Positions 1-9,808 of a stretch of DNA of 40,916 nt are shown here, one piece after another. The translations under genes and the position numbers were made by a program. The number at the start of each line of letters is the position of its first letter. Position 1 is the stretch's first letter. The notes beneath the pieces are model-generated. The model was not told the DNA's origin and ran no database searches. It was given only the letters and a program-made list of their open reading frames with translations. This DNA is from Candidatus Coprenecus merdigallinarum (GTDB lineage: Bacteria; Bacteroidota; Bacteroidia; Bacteroidales; UBA932), in the NCBI GenBank assembly GCA_018712545.1, contig DVGV01000056.1:1-40916 (forward strand), given 5' to 3'.

Positions 1-684
1 AAAAACTGCTTGGATCTTAGCCCACGGCATCAGATACGATGAAATCAACAAGATGAATAATCCAACAAAGGTAGTCAACGTATTAACAACCGATTCTCGC
101 AAATGCGTCAATACATAGATCAGTTGAAAGACAAGAAGTAAAATCAGCGAGAATAAAAGAAATCCATGAATATTAGTGAATTTCTTATACTTGACGACAT
201 GATAATACAAGTTATATCTATTGGGCATTGAAATCTTATTATTCCAAAATAAGACTAACAACGCGCCCCAGATATTAGATGTTAATACCAGCGTTGTGCC
301 AACTGCCTTGAGGAAATCAATAATCATCTGCTTCTTTTCAGCAGTTTTAACTAGAGCATAAATGGCAAAAGGGACAAAGGGACAAGCTATGAAAATAGTC
401 GATAGCAAGTGTACTTGAGCAATCAATGCCATGATTAAAGCTAAACTCAACCAATGAATTGGTCGTTTTTTATCTTCAATCATATAAAGTACTTGCATCA
501 TAGCATTTTCAACATCACTATAACATCTAATATCCCCTGTGATAATTTCCGCATTCATGCCCAGTATACAATCTTTGGGATTTCTCACAAAAAAACGTAA
601 AGAATAACCCGTTTGTAACAACTGTTTTGCAATATTATAACCTATATAGCCTGTTGCTCCCGTTAAAAGAATCTTACTTTTCAT
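1..684 (-). CDS. NAD-dependent epimerase N-terminus joined to a polytopic membrane protein (partial, runs off the left edge)
   Basis: The frame is open for 228 codons from an ATG at 684 to the window edge. The first roughly 65 residues are a typical start of an extended short-chain dehydrogenase/sugar-nucleotide epimerase: KILLTGATGYIGYNIA is the GxxGxxG dinucleotide-binding loop, followed by LRFFVRNP and EIITGDI. Where a normal epimerase would continue with the second Rossmann strand and a YxxxK site, the protein instead becomes strongly hydrophobic from about residue 75, with segments such as LSLALIMALIAQVHLL and FLLFSLILLLVFQLIYVL. The second part reminds me of Firmicutes (Lactobacillus-like) YfhO/PTPS-related membrane proteins; this is recall, not a search. 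A Bacteroidetes -7 box lies upstream. Either a real fusion or, more likely, an assembly chimera with its junction near 480-500. The reading frame itself is certain; a function is not assigned. Confidence 0.6.
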   Translation of the reverse strand, partial: MKSKILLTGATGYIGYNIAKQLLQTGYSLRFFVRNPKDCILGMNAEIITGDIRCYSDVENAMMQVLYMIEDKKRPIHWLSLALIMALIAQVHLLSTIFIACPFVPFAIYALVKTAEKKQMIIDFLKAVGTTLVLTSNIWGALLVLFWNNKISMPNRYNLYYHVVKYKKFTNIHGFLLFSLILLLVFQLIYVLTHLRESVVNTLTTFVGLFILLISSYLMPWAKIQAVF

Positions 685-740
685 ATTAAAAATTGTCTCA
701 CAAATTTGTTTTACATTAATGTTTAACATGATTGTTGATG

Positions 741-748
741 CAAATATA
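741..748 (-). promoter_or_regulatory. Bacteroidetes -7 promoter box (TATATTTG)
   Basis: The minus strand reads TATATTTG, an exact match to TAnnTTTG, about 56 bases upstream of the ATG at 684. No clear TTTG is found 19 bases further upstream, so the -33 element is weak or absent. Confidence 0.5.
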
Positions 749-885
749 TATCTTTTTTTTAAACTTTTGCCACAATAGACATATAATTTTGATTATGCGA
801 ATGATTACATGCAAATACTACAATCATAAAAACGCATAAATATTTTCCGGTCATTAGCTAATTAGACATAATAATTTTGGACTGA

Positions 886-900
886 GTATATATTATATAC
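886..900. repeat. Perfect A/T palindrome just after the methylase/helicase stop codon
   Basis: GTATATA-T-TATATAC is a 15-base perfect palindrome touching the stop codon of the giant methylase gene. It is pure A/T apart from its ends and has no T-tract, so it would make a weak terminator at best. It lies in the AT-rich stretch (about 685-1010) that separates the GC-richer element from the chimeric left-edge gene. Confidence 0.4.
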
Positions 901-3900
901 TACATGCTACCTTTTATGGCACACTTACATATGTATTTTTCTTTTTCTACTACTGTATTAACCATATATTGTGGACAAATAACATTACATTTGCATTGTT
1001 GCTGCCCCATTGCACTCTCCAGCCTTATCTTACGATCAAGGGCGGCAAGTTCTGATTTCAATGATTTCAGTTCGTCCTCCTTACGCCATGTTTTTCCTAC
1101 CACCTCTTGTAGAACAGGCAAGTCTCTCTTTATCATCTCATTCTTCGCCCTGTACTGTTCCACAATCTGTGGTATGCGCTCCAGAGCGTTCAGGAAATTC
1201 ATGGCAGCCGCTTTCGTGTCAGCCATGGCCAACTGTCCGTTGTTGTAGCTGTACTTGTAATGTCCCTCCACGACAAAACGGTTCTGTATGGTGGAGATAC
1301 CGTCTTTCAGTGCCGGCTCGCTGATGACATATATCGGAAAGCCGTACACCTCGCCTATACGTGTATACAGTCCTCCCGTTGTGGCGTTCCTGGCTATCTC
1401 CTGCAGCCTCTTGCCGATAATCTTCTCGTCAGCGGCAGCAAAGCCGTCAAGTATGATACGGTTGATTTTATTACCTTCGCTGTCTGTCTCGGCACGGGAG
1501 AGTAGCGTATTGTAGTCCTCCGTCATCTTTTCTATGATTACATTGTTGTTGGCGAGCTGGGCCGTCTTTTCGTTCAGCTTGCCCTCGGCCTCGTTCCTCG
1601 CTTTTGCGAACGACTTCCGTTCCCCCTCCAACGCAGCAATCTTTTTCTCCAGTTTGGCCTTATCCAAAAGGTCGGTATTTCCTGAAAGTATTGCCATGTA
1701 TTCCGAAAAGTTCATTCCGTTCTTCTCGTCCATAGCACCCTCGTCAATAGTCCTTGCGCCCATCGCTCCGCTCTTGAGCTGGTTGATGAATGTCTGTTTG
1801 CAGTGCAACAGATTGAATTTGTAGCTGTCGAGCGATTTCTCCACGGCATAGATAATCACAACCACCTTGTTGTCGGCATACAGCTTGGCTATCTCGTTGC
1901 CTTTTCTTACGGCACGCCCGTCCCTCTGCTGAAGGTCCGACGGTCTCCACGGCGTATCCAGATGATGCACCATGATTGCACGCTGCTGGGCATTTACACC
2001 GGTGCCGAGCATGGAAGTGGAGCCGAACAGTACACGCACTGAACCCTCGTTCATCGCCGCAATGACAGACTTACGGGCTTTCTCCGACTTGCATTCCTGA
2101 ATGAAACGGATTTCGTGCGCCGGAATACCGTAGTCCTCTATCAGCTTGCGCTTGATTTCACTATACACGCTCCATTGTCCCGGCTGGTATGTTCCCAGAT
2201 CTGAGAACACGAATTGAGACCCTCTATGCCCGTCAAAGCTATAATAAAACTCCGCAATCTTTCTGGCGCAATGGCTTGCCTTGTTGTCAGGATGGTCCTC
2301 ATATTCGGGACTTATCAGACGCATATCGAGAGCCATTTTACGGGCGTAATCCGTGGCGATGAGCATCTTGGCCTTCTCCTCGCTTTCCGACAGTTTCTCC
2401 CGGCCGAGAATAGTGGCATCTCCGGTCTTTGCAAACTCCATCAGTTTCTTGATGAACTCCTCCTGCTGTGGAGTAGGAGGTATGTTGTACAGTATCTCGT
2501 TCTTCTGCGGTCTGTCCACTCCCACATCCTCCGCCGTGCGGTAATCGGTAATCTCATTGTAGAACATAGCCAGCTCCGGCACTTTGATGAAGTAGCGGAA
2601 GCGCTCTTTCTGCACGATGTTGTTAGTTACATTGAACTCGAAATCAGTGGTTTTCTTGGCGAAGATTGCCGCCCACGCATCGAAACAACGGATGTCCTGC
2701 CGTTCAAGCTCTTTGGGTCTAAGGTACTTGAACAGCAGGTACAGCTCCGTCAGGGAGTTGCTGATAGTAGTGCCGGACAAGAATGTCGCCCCCAGATCCT
2801 TGCCCGTCCGCTCCTGTATGGTGCGTATGGCATAGAGCATATTGAGTGCCTTTTGACTTCCTTCCTGATTGCCCAGTCCGGCCACACGGCTGTGGCGTGT
2901 ATTGAACATCAGATTCTTGAACTGGTGGCTCTCGTCCACGAAGATGTGGTCAATGCCCATCCGCCCGAAGTCCACCACATCGTCCGTGCGGTGCTCAATT
3001 GCGTAGGCAATGCCCTGCAACTTGGCTGCAAGGTTGTGCTTGCGCACCTCCAGACCCTTAAGCATGGCCCTTGAAATGTCCTTGCCCTGCTGTTTCAACA
3101 CTTCGAGGTTCTCCTCCACCGTATCAAGTTCAGTCTGAAGGATTTTCTGCTGCATCTCAGGAGACTGGGGAATCTTGCCGAACTGGTCGTGCGACATGAT
3201 CACGCAGTCGTAGTCGTTGTTTTTTATGCTGTTGAAGAACTTCACACGGCTGGCTGCCGCAAAATCCTTTTCGGAGGCATAGAGTATGCGGGCGTTGGGA
3301 TATGCGGTGCGGTAGCACTCGGCTATCTCCGCCACATTTGCTTTCAGTCCGATAATCATAGGCTTATGCGCCAGCCCAAGCCGTTTCATCTCATGGGCGG
3401 CCATACACATGATGAGTGTCTTGCCAGTGCCAACCTCATGGTCGCAGATACCGCCGCCGTTCTGCTTGAGCATCCATACGCAATCCTTCTGGCTGGGATA
3501 AATTTCGTTTATCCCGTACCGCTTGCCGAGAGCCTTCAGGTCGATGTCCGGAAATGTCTGGTGGCTTCCGTCGTACTTAGGCCGCACATAACAGTTGAAC
3601 TTGCGGTTATACATATCCGCAAGCCGCTGCTTGAATTCCGGAGACTGCGCCTCCAGCCACTCCGTAAAGCCGGAGCGGATCTCGTCAATCTTGGCGTTGG
3701 CGAGCTGTATGGCCTCGCTGTCACGTACCTTGATGTCGTTGCCCTCGTCGTCCTTGCCGATACTCTTGTATATGTCTGGTATGGTATTGTGCAGGGCATG
3801 CTTCAGCAGATTCATGCCGTCGTACCGTTTGTAATATCCCTTGACGGCAAACTGCTCGTATATCTTCATGTTCTTGCGGTCGCACGAGACGGTGAACTCA

Positions 3901-6638
3901 TCCACACTGTCCACATATGCGATTTTGATATCAGTATCGTAGAGGTATGACATATACGCTTCGTATATGCCCGTAGGAATCCACCTTTCCCCGAAGTTGA
4001 AATCCAGCTCGTCGAACAGGATGGGTGACGGTACGGCTTTCTGCAGGGCCTCAAGCGACTCTCCGGCCGCCGCCAGCATCGGATGAGGCATGCCGCTGTC
4101 CCTGACCTCCTGCATCCATCGGCCGACTCTTTCCGCCTTGCCGACAACATTTCCGGCAATGAAGCGGTCCTTTATCTCGTAGCAGTCTTCCATAGGGTTG
4201 TAGTAGATGCGCCCTTTGAGAGACTCTGTCATTTCCGCTTCACTGCTCCCGCAAAGCCGGCACATATACTCCATATTCACGCCGCCGTACCTGTTGAGAG
4301 AAGAGGTAAGGGCATCATCAGGAGTCTCCACACTGACATTTTCCACATCGGAGAACGACACAGGACGGTCGAAGATATCCGCCTTGACGAACAGGCCGTT
4401 TTCTTCATGCTCCAGCGAGAGGATATCCCGTCCTGCGGCATCCATCAGAATCATCTTGGCATTCTGTCCTGCATTGAGGTTGCCATAGCGCATCACGAAC
4501 TCATCGTAATGAGTGTTCAGATTCTCACGGTACAGCCTGTGTTCTTCCCGGTGCTCCGCTTCATAGGCATACAGCCGCTCATACGAGTCCCGTACCTTAA
4601 TATATAGTGCGGCTTTCTCTTTCTGATAGCCATCCAGGTCAAGGGGCTGGAAGGTGGCGCCATATCGCGTGACATCCTTCAGCACGCCTATCTGATAGCG
4701 CACTCCGGCGGTATCGACCCTTACGAGCGACCCCTCCTTGAGATGCGGCTCCATGATGCCGGCGAACGTGCGGGACTGCATCTCCTCCTTGTACCTGTGT
4801 TCCATCTCCTCCGGAGAGAGTGCTGCTTCCTCTTCCTGCATCTGTCTTTCCACTTCCTCCAGATGTTTTCTTGCCTCCGTCTCAAAGCCATTCTCCACAG
4901 GATAGACCGGCTGCTCGCCCGTATCCTGCTGCGATTGCCGTCCTTGTGTCTGTGCCTGTGAAGCAGTCTCCTGCTGCTGGAAGAGTTCCGGATGCATGGC
5001 CTTATGCTCCCTGATACGCTGGCGCAGCCTTGCCCGACCCTCCACTCCGAGAGCCATCATTGTCTCGTAGAAACCGTTGATCGGAGGATTGGTCTCCCAG
5101 TCAAGAGAGGCATATATGGCTTCCTGACGGGCTTCTTCCTCTGTCATTTCCTCCATATCAGGCGGTATAGCAGTTGCATCCCGGTCCGTATCGCTTTGAC
5201 GGAACAAGTCAGATGTCGTGGCGACTGAGGCTTTCTTGGACTCGCCTGCCGGATTTTCATCGTTTTTGGTCTGTTTTTTCTTGGCAGGTTTGGGCTTCGC
5301 TCGTTCCCGCTGCTCTTCTGCGGTTATCCCGAAAAGGTCGAACAAGGTCATTACCGGAGCCTCAATTTCCGGCTTTTCTTCCTCCGTAGCAGATGATTCC
5401 GGTGTTTCAGGTATCCTGATTTTCTCCGTATTAGGCTCGTGTCGTACCGTTTCCGTCTGATTCAGCAACCGCTTGTCAATGATACTTCCCGAATACATCT
5501 CCATGGACAGATTGACGTGCAGATTATGGTCGAGAAGTCTGCTCAGATGCTCCGCTATGCCGTTCACGCCTCCCTCATGTCCGTAAACCATCGCAGGTTT
5601 GCCGTAAGGATCGGTATCCAGTTCGGCACTGGTATATACCATCTGCTCCTCGTGCTTTATGAAATAGCTGTTGAAAGCCACACCGTGCAGTGTCCCGGTC
5701 TTGGTAAAAAGCGTCTCGTCTTCAGTCAGGCCCTCCTTGCGGATGTCCTTTTGCAGTATTATGAGGTCGCTGCCGACCTCAGTGTTGGCATTCTCGGTAA
5801 AGAGGTCGTTAGGCAGACGGACGGCGGAGACAAGATGCGCCTCCTTCAGCATTTCGTGCCGTACCGCCTCATTGCGGGGAGAGTTCATCAAACCCTGGGA
5901 GGTAAGAAACGCCACGATACCGCCGTCCCTTACCGTATCGAGGCCTTTCAGGAAGAAATAGTTATGGATGGTCCTCTGGGCGGAAACCCTGGCTCTGCTG
6001 TCCGACAGTACGAAGGCCGGATCAAAGACCGCCATCTCGCCGAAAGGCACATTGGATATAGCAAGGTCGAAAGAACCGTTGAAAGGCTTCTCTATCTTCT
6101 CGAAACCCTCCACGCGTATCTTCTCATCCGGATAGAGGTATGAGAGCAGCTTTCCCGTAAGCAGGTCCTTTTCAAATGCCATCACATCGGAAAGGGGAGC
6201 ATGCTCCTTGACGGAAGAGATGAACACGCCCATCCCGGCCGACGGCTCAAGTACCTTTGACGGGGTTACATTATACTTTTTCAATACTGAGACTATGGTA
6301 TCCGTTATTTCCTTCGGGGTATAGAAAGCGGTAAGTACGGATGACTTCAGAGAGTCCACATACCGTTTGTACTCAGCATCATTCCTGCTGTTTTCCCGTA
6401 TGAGACGGTGCAGCTCCACTGTCATCGGGAACAGTTCGAGGTCGGATTTCGCCCAATCCACGGCATCGGCCAGCGAGGAGGCGGGATTGAGGATGCATTT
6501 CAACCCGCCGAAACCACAGTAGCGGCTGATAATTTCCCTTTCTTCGAGGGTAGCCGCCCTGTGTTCCCTGTCCAGCACAAACGCCGTCCGTATGGCCTCG
6601 ATGTTCCCCCTCAGTCTCTCCTTGCGGTTAAATGCCAT
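900..6638 (-). CDS. Giant N6-adenine methylase / SNF2-type helicase protein (DarB-like architecture)
   Basis: 1912 residues from an ATG at 6638. The N-terminus carries an N6-methyltransferase: motif [10 protein letters not shown] at 131-139 and a motif IV variant SNVPFG at 195-200 (usual form NPPF/Y). A long low-complexity, Glu/Gln-rich linker follows (about 400-620). The C-terminal half is a superfamily 2 helicase: Walker A EVGTGKT near 1069, DESH box near 1234, SGTT motif III, and [12 protein letters not shown] motif VI near 1574. A coiled-coil tail follows. Homologues are standard cargo of Bacteroides conjugative transposons; the methylase-plus-helicase layout resembles phage P1 DarB, which protects incoming DNA from type I restriction, so an antirestriction role during transfer is a reasonable inference. 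The last roughly 32 residues are odd: AT-rich coding and five cysteines ([19 protein letters not shown]). The start overlaps the DUF1896 stop by 11 bases, suggesting translational coupling. Confidence 0.9.
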   Translation of the reverse strand: MAFNRKERLRGNIEAIRTAFVLDREHRAATLEEREIISRYCGFGGLKCILNPASSLADAVDWAKSDLELFPMTVELHRLIRENSRNDAEYKRYVDSLKSSVLTAFYTPKEITDTIVSVLKKYNVTPSKVLEPSAGMGVFISSVKEHAPLSDVMAFEKDLLTGKLLSYLYPDEKIRVEGFEKIEKPFNGSFDLAISNVPFGEMAVFDPAFVLSDSRARVSAQRTIHNYFFLKGLDTVRDGGIVAFLTSQGLMNSPRNEAVRHEMLKEAHLVSAVRLPNDLFTENANTEVGSDLIILQKDIRKEGLTEDETLFTKTGTLHGVAFNSYFIKHEEQMVYTSAELDTDPYGKPAMVYGHEGGVNGIAEHLSRLLDHNLHVNLSMEMYSGSIIDKRLLNQTETVRHEPNTEKIRIPETPESSATEEEKPEIEAPVMTLFDLFGITAEEQRERAKPKPAKKKQTKNDENPAGESKKASVATTSDLFRQSDTDRDATAIPPDMEEMTEEEARQEAIYASLDWETNPPINGFYETMMALGVEGRARLRQRIREHKAMHPELFQQQETASQAQTQGRQSQQDTGEQPVYPVENGFETEARKHLEEVERQMQEEEAALSPEEMEHRYKEEMQSRTFAGIMEPHLKEGSLVRVDTAGVRYQIGVLKDVTRYGATFQPLDLDGYQKEKAALYIKVRDSYERLYAYEAEHREEHRLYRENLNTHYDEFVMRYGNLNAGQNAKMILMDAAGRDILSLEHEENGLFVKADIFDRPVSFSDVENVSVETPDDALTSSLNRYGGVNMEYMCRLCGSSEAEMTESLKGRIYYNPMEDCYEIKDRFIAGNVVGKAERVGRWMQEVRDSGMPHPMLAAAGESLEALQKAVPSPILFDELDFNFGERWIPTGIYEAYMSYLYDTDIKIAYVDSVDEFTVSCDRKNMKIYEQFAVKGYYKRYDGMNLLKHALHNTIPDIYKSIGKDDEGNDIKVRDSEAIQLANAKIDEIRSGFTEWLEAQSPEFKQRLADMYNRKFNCYVRPKYDGSHQTFPDIDLKALGKRYGINEIYPSQKDCVWMLKQNGGGICDHEVGTGKTLIMCMAAHEMKRLGLAHKPMIIGLKANVAEIAECYRTAYPNARILYASEKDFAAASRVKFFNSIKNNDYDCVIMSHDQFGKIPQSPEMQQKILQTELDTVEENLEVLKQQGKDISRAMLKGLEVRKHNLAAKLQGIAYAIEHRTDDVVDFGRMGIDHIFVDESHQFKNLMFNTRHSRVAGLGNQEGSQKALNMLYAIRTIQERTGKDLGATFLSGTTISNSLTELYLLFKYLRPKELERQDIRCFDAWAAIFAKKTTDFEFNVTNNIVQKERFRYFIKVPELAMFYNEITDYRTAEDVGVDRPQKNEILYNIPPTPQQEEFIKKLMEFAKTGDATILGREKLSESEEKAKMLIATDYARKMALDMRLISPEYEDHPDNKASHCARKIAEFYYSFDGHRGSQFVFSDLGTYQPGQWSVYSEIKRKLIEDYGIPAHEIRFIQECKSEKARKSVIAAMNEGSVRVLFGSTSMLGTGVNAQQRAIMVHHLDTPWRPSDLQQRDGRAVRKGNEIAKLYADNKVVVIIYAVEKSLDSYKFNLLHCKQTFINQLKSGAMGARTIDEGAMDEKNGMNFSEYMAILSGNTDLLDKAKLEKKIAALEGERKSFAKARNEAEGKLNEKTAQLANNNVIIEKMTEDYNTLLSRAETDSEGNKINRIILDGFAAADEKIIGKRLQEIARNATTGGLYTRIGEVYGFPIYVISEPALKDGISTIQNRFVVEGHYKYSYNNGQLAMADTKAAAMNFLNALERIPQIVEQYRAKNEMIKRDLPVLQEVVGKTWRKEDELKSLKSELAALDRKIRLESAMGQQQCKCNVICPQYMVNTVVEKEKYICKCAIKGSM

Positions 6639-7068
6639 ACTCGTCGATATGGATGGCTGCCGCTCCGGTCAGTTCTGTATAAAGCCGGGTATATTCGGAT
6701 GAATGGGCGAAATCGTCCGAAAGCGGATAACCGGAGAAGATTTCCTTGAATTCCGGAAGCAGTTTCATCGCAAGCGGATACACCTTTTCCGGCGGCACTA
6801 TATCTGCAAACTCGTTCTCCAGTACTTCTACGAGAGTACGGTATTCGGAGAAATGAAGCCCCTGCAGGAGAGTCTGCATCGCCAGTTCCTGTGCTCCATC
6901 CACCGGACGGCCTTCCCGACGGGCCTGCTCGAAAGTATCGAAAGCCTCCTTGTCACGTAAGGCGATGAAATCCGCATCAACGGGTTTGTCAGGGTGATTT
7001 TCTTTAAGATATTGCCGCAGGTACAGTCCGTAGTAGGACAGTACCGCAGGTTGATTGTTATGTTTCAT
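6628..7068 (-). CDS. DUF1896 family protein
   Basis: 146 residues, ATG at 7068. The sequence ([17 protein letters not shown] near the N-terminus, [19 protein letters not shown] in the middle) fits DUF1896, a small soluble family found almost only in Bacteroidetes mobile elements immediately upstream of the giant methylase/helicase, as here. The 11-base overlap with that gene supports one transcript. Function is unknown; it may be an accessory to the methylase. No membrane segment or signal peptide is seen. The family call is from recognition of sequence plus context. Confidence 0.85.
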   Translation of the reverse strand: MKHNNQPAVLSYYGLYLRQYLKENHPDKPVDADFIALRDKEAFDTFEQARREGRPVDGAQELAMQTLLQGLHFSEYRTLVEVLENEFADIVPPEKVYPLAMKLLPEFKEIFSGYPLSDDFAHSSEYTRLYTELTGAAAIHIDEYGI

Positions 7069-7095
7069 TTTACTCGGATTTTGTGGATTTATTGT

Positions 7096-7103
7096 TAATT
7101 TTG
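7096..7103 (+). promoter_or_regulatory. Candidate -7 box (TAATTTTG) of the P-loop cargo gene
   Basis: TAATTTTG matches TAnnTTTG exactly and lies 26 bases before the ATG at 7130. A TTTG at 7080-7083 is only 12 bases away instead of the usual 19, so the -33 element is unconvincing. Confidence 0.4.
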
Positions 7104-7129
7104 TATTCGTTTATCAAAGTCGTTTTATT

Positions 7130-7546
7130 ATGAAAGTGATTGCATTAGAAGGTTTTTCAAATAGTGGAAAAACAAAAACATTGAATATCGTTTATTCGCT
7201 CCTTTTACAAGCCGGTTATGCACAAGTTGCTAATGCTTTTCAAGATTTAAGCAACGATGACTGCTTAGATGTTCTTGAAATTCCCGGAAAAAGAATTGGA
7301 ATTGTAACACAAGGAGATTATGCAATTGGTTCTTGTTCTGTTAGGAATCATCTGTTACATTTACAGTCATATAATTGCGATGTAGCTATCTGCGCCTGTA
7401 CTTTAGGAACAAGCAAACAGAAAATAAAAGATGCTATTACAGCTTATCCATCACATTATTTCGTATCTAAATCTAAAAGTAGTTCGGTTGCGTTGGAACG
7501 GATTGATAATTTCAATAATGCAACTCATATAATGAGTTTAATATAA
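7130..7546 (+). CDS. Small P-loop NTPase, AT-rich cargo gene of the element
   Basis: 138 residues from ATG 7130; an in-frame upstream ATG at 7055 would add 25 hydrophobic residues but overlaps the divergent gene and precedes the promoter box, so 7130 is preferred. It starts MKVIALEGFSNSGKTKTLN, a Walker A loop (GxxNSGKT) directly after a first beta strand, the classic P-loop layout. A likely Walker B-like strand is CDVAICACTLG (about residues 81-91). The C-terminus reads YFVSKSKSSS and HIMSLI. The gene is on the opposite strand to its neighbours and clearly more AT-rich than topB and the methylase, which points to separate acquisition as cargo. It is too short for a GTPase with full G-motifs, and I see no NKxD. 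It may be an ATPase accessory to defence or metabolism; function not assigned. Confidence 0.8.
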   Translation: MKVIALEGFSNSGKTKTLNIVYSLLLQAGYAQVANAFQDLSNDDCLDVLEIPGKRIGIVTQGDYAIGSCSVRNHLLHLQSYNCDVAICACTLGTSKQKIKDAITAYPSHYFVSKSKSSSVALERIDNFNNATHIMSLI

Positions 7547-7574
7547 AAAGGCACCCGGTATCCCTCCGGGTGCC
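7545..7574 (-). terminator. Rho-independent terminator (minus strand, for topB)
   Basis: Nine-base perfect stem GGCACCCGG / CCGGGTGCC (7550-7558 and 7566-7574) with a 7-base loop. On the minus strand it is followed by a run of five T (7545-7549), so it ends the HTH-DUF3945-topB transcript. It touches the stop codon of the opposing P-loop gene, for which there is no T-tract. Confidence 0.8.
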
Positions 7575-7658
7575 ACCACTAAATCCGCAGTAAAACAGAT
7601 TTCTGCCATTTGATGGGGGAAACAGTTTATCCTACGAATCAGTGGCGAAATTACACAA

Positions 7659-9770
7659 TTATTTCTTTTTTCTGCCCTTTCTTCCCGGCTTCTTCTTTTC
7701 TTCAGGGAACTCGAAAACCGTATTGAAATCACCGTCAAAGGCGACAACCGCACTGAACGGCTTGCCCTGCTTGCTCCGGAAACCGTTGAGCAGTCCTGTC
7801 TGCCCGTTCCTCAGCAGTTCCGTCATCTCCGTGTCGGAAAGGGTCTTTCCGGCTATCTGGCGGAAAACAGGAAGTCCGCAGTCCGTATTGTCGCAGCGCA
7901 CGACCTTTCCATAGAACTGCATGCGGCCGCTGCCGCATTTCGGACAGCTTATGCCGGAATCCTTGTGCCCGAAAATCTTGTCGCACGCCAGCAGATCGGT
8001 CGTAATCCGGCGGGTATAGGATTCGATGTCCCTCATGAACGCCTCCGAAGGCAGTTCGCCCCGTTCAATTTTTGCCAGCGCAGCTTCCCACTGTCCCGTC
8101 ATCTCAACATTGGCGATGTCCATTCCTCTGACAATGGAATAGAGGGCAAGTCCTTTTTCTGTCGGAACGAGGCTTTTCTTGGAACGCACGATGTACTCCC
8201 GCCTTAGCAGTGTCTCTATAATGGCCGCACGGGTGGCCGGAGTGCCGATGCCGCAGTCCTTCATCGCCTGCCTCATTTCCTCATCCTCCACTTCCTTTCC
8301 TGCGGTCTCCATTGCAGCGAGCAGGGACGCTTCCGTATGGAACGGCCTGGGTTTTGTCTTCCCTTCGGTCATAGAACATCCCATTATAGGAAGGATATCG
8401 CCCTCGCTCCATTCCGGCAGGACGGTATTCTCTTCGTTCTCCTCGCCCTCTTCCTTCTCGTTCCTCACGGAGCGCCAGCCGTGCTGCCTGACCACATAAC
8501 CCTTCGCCACGAACTCCGCACCTCCACATTCCGCTTTAACTGTCGTCACATCCTTGATGCACTTCTCGGAGAATGCCTCCAGCATACGGCTGATGATCAT
8601 GTCGTAAATCAGGATCTCCTCCTTGGCGAACAGCATCGGCTTGACTCCGGTAGGCAGCAGCGCATGATGGTCGGTCACTTTCGTATCGTCCACGCTGCGC
8701 CTCGAAAGCTGTCTCATCCTCCCTGCGGCAGTGTCCCACTTCGGATTGTTCCTCAATCCTTTCAGCAGCGCCGGAATACCTGCGAACACATCTTCGGGGA
8801 TGTAACGGCTGCCCGTCCTCGGATAGGTGATGAGTTTCGACTCATACAGTTTCTGTGCGATGGCAAGGGTCTGCTCCGCAGTAAAGCCGAACCTCGCATT
8901 GGCATCCTTCTGCAATGAAGTCAGGTCATACAAAAGAGGGGTATCCTGCACTGTCTCCTTGCGTTCTACGGAAAGGACCGTAGCCCTTCCTGTTTCTCTC
9001 AATATATTATAAACTTCGACAGCTCCGCTTTTTACATTCCATTTCAAGGCGGAAGAGAATTTCACTACGCTGTCCGCATCCTTTCCCTGCGTGGAGAAAT
9101 GGGTCTGGAACACATCCTGCGGGACAAACCTCTTGTTCTCCCAGAAACGGGCACACACCATCGCCAATGTCGGGGTCTGCACCCGTCCGACGGAGTAAGT
9201 GCCGCGCCCTGCGGCCACCGTAAGAGCCTGTGTGCCGTTGATGCCTACGAGCCAGTCGGCCTCACTGCGGGATTTCGCGGCAAGATATAGATTGTCGTAC
9301 TTTGTCCCATCCTCCAGACTGTCCAGTCCGTCGCGGATGGCCTTATCGGTAAGCGAACTGATCCAGAGACGGTCGAACGGCACGGTACAGCCTATATGAT
9401 GGTAAAGGTAACGGAAAATCAGCTCTCCCTCACGGCCTGCATCGGTAGCCACTATTATACGGTCGCTGTCATTGAACAACTTTGCGATGGTCCTTATCTG
9501 CTTCATCACGCCGCTGTCGGTCTTGTAGCCTTTCTCTGTGCGCACCTGACGGGGTACGAGCAGGAACTCATCGGGGATGACGGGAAGATTGTCCCTCTGG
9601 AAACCTTTGATGCCGTAGCCTTCCGGGAATGAAAGCTGCACCAGATGCCCCAGCGCCCATGTGACATAGTAGCCGCCTCCATACATATAGCCTTCTTCCA
9701 GTTTTGTCGCTCCGACGATTCGGGCGATTTCACGGGCAACACTCGGTTTTTCTGCGATTATTGTCTTCAT
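7659..9770 (-). CDS. topB: DNA topoisomerase III, element-encoded (CTnDOT Exc-like)
   Basis: 703 residues, ATG at 9770. A type IA topoisomerase, which cuts one strand and passes another. It begins MKTIIAEKPSVAREIA, the Toprim start; Toprim acidic motif TDAGREGE at about 109-116; catalytic tyrosine in LITYPRTGS at about residue 316. A C-terminal zinc ribbon (CPKCGSG ... CDNTDCG) follows, then a short domain ending in a basic tail KKKPGRKGRKKK. Length is normal for Bacteroidetes mobile-element TopB. In CTnDOT the equivalent gene exc lies last in the xis2c-xis2d-orf3-exc excision operon; here it follows HTH and DUF3945 genes on the same strand and is closed by the terminator at 7545-7574. The chromosomal TopB/TopA is a different gene. 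The role in excision or in resolving transfer intermediates is inferred. Confidence 0.95.
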   Translation of the reverse strand: MKTIIAEKPSVAREIARIVGATKLEEGYMYGGGYYVTWALGHLVQLSFPEGYGIKGFQRDNLPVIPDEFLLVPRQVRTEKGYKTDSGVMKQIRTIAKLFNDSDRIIVATDAGREGELIFRYLYHHIGCTVPFDRLWISSLTDKAIRDGLDSLEDGTKYDNLYLAAKSRSEADWLVGINGTQALTVAAGRGTYSVGRVQTPTLAMVCARFWENKRFVPQDVFQTHFSTQGKDADSVVKFSSALKWNVKSGAVEVYNILRETGRATVLSVERKETVQDTPLLYDLTSLQKDANARFGFTAEQTLAIAQKLYESKLITYPRTGSRYIPEDVFAGIPALLKGLRNNPKWDTAAGRMRQLSRRSVDDTKVTDHHALLPTGVKPMLFAKEEILIYDMIISRMLEAFSEKCIKDVTTVKAECGGAEFVAKGYVVRQHGWRSVRNEKEEGEENEENTVLPEWSEGDILPIMGCSMTEGKTKPRPFHTEASLLAAMETAGKEVEDEEMRQAMKDCGIGTPATRAAIIETLLRREYIVRSKKSLVPTEKGLALYSIVRGMDIANVEMTGQWEAALAKIERGELPSEAFMRDIESYTRRITTDLLACDKIFGHKDSGISCPKCGSGRMQFYGKVVRCDNTDCGLPVFRQIAGKTLSDTEMTELLRNGQTGLLNGFRSKQGKPFSAVVAFDGDFNTVFEFPEEKKKPGRKGRKKK

Positions 9771-9808
9771 GTTCTTTCTTGTTTTATTGCGGATTCAGTG
9801 GTGGTTTG

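Noticed and set aside
765-772. TTTTGCCA repeated at 14450-14457 as an attachment core
   Set aside because: Only eight bases match exactly in AT-rich DNA, and the left end of the element is not defined; chance is likely.
7055-7129. Upstream extension of the P-loop gene with a hydrophobic segment
   Set aside because: It would overlap the start of DUF1896 and lies before the -7 box; the P-loop fold begins naturally at 7130.
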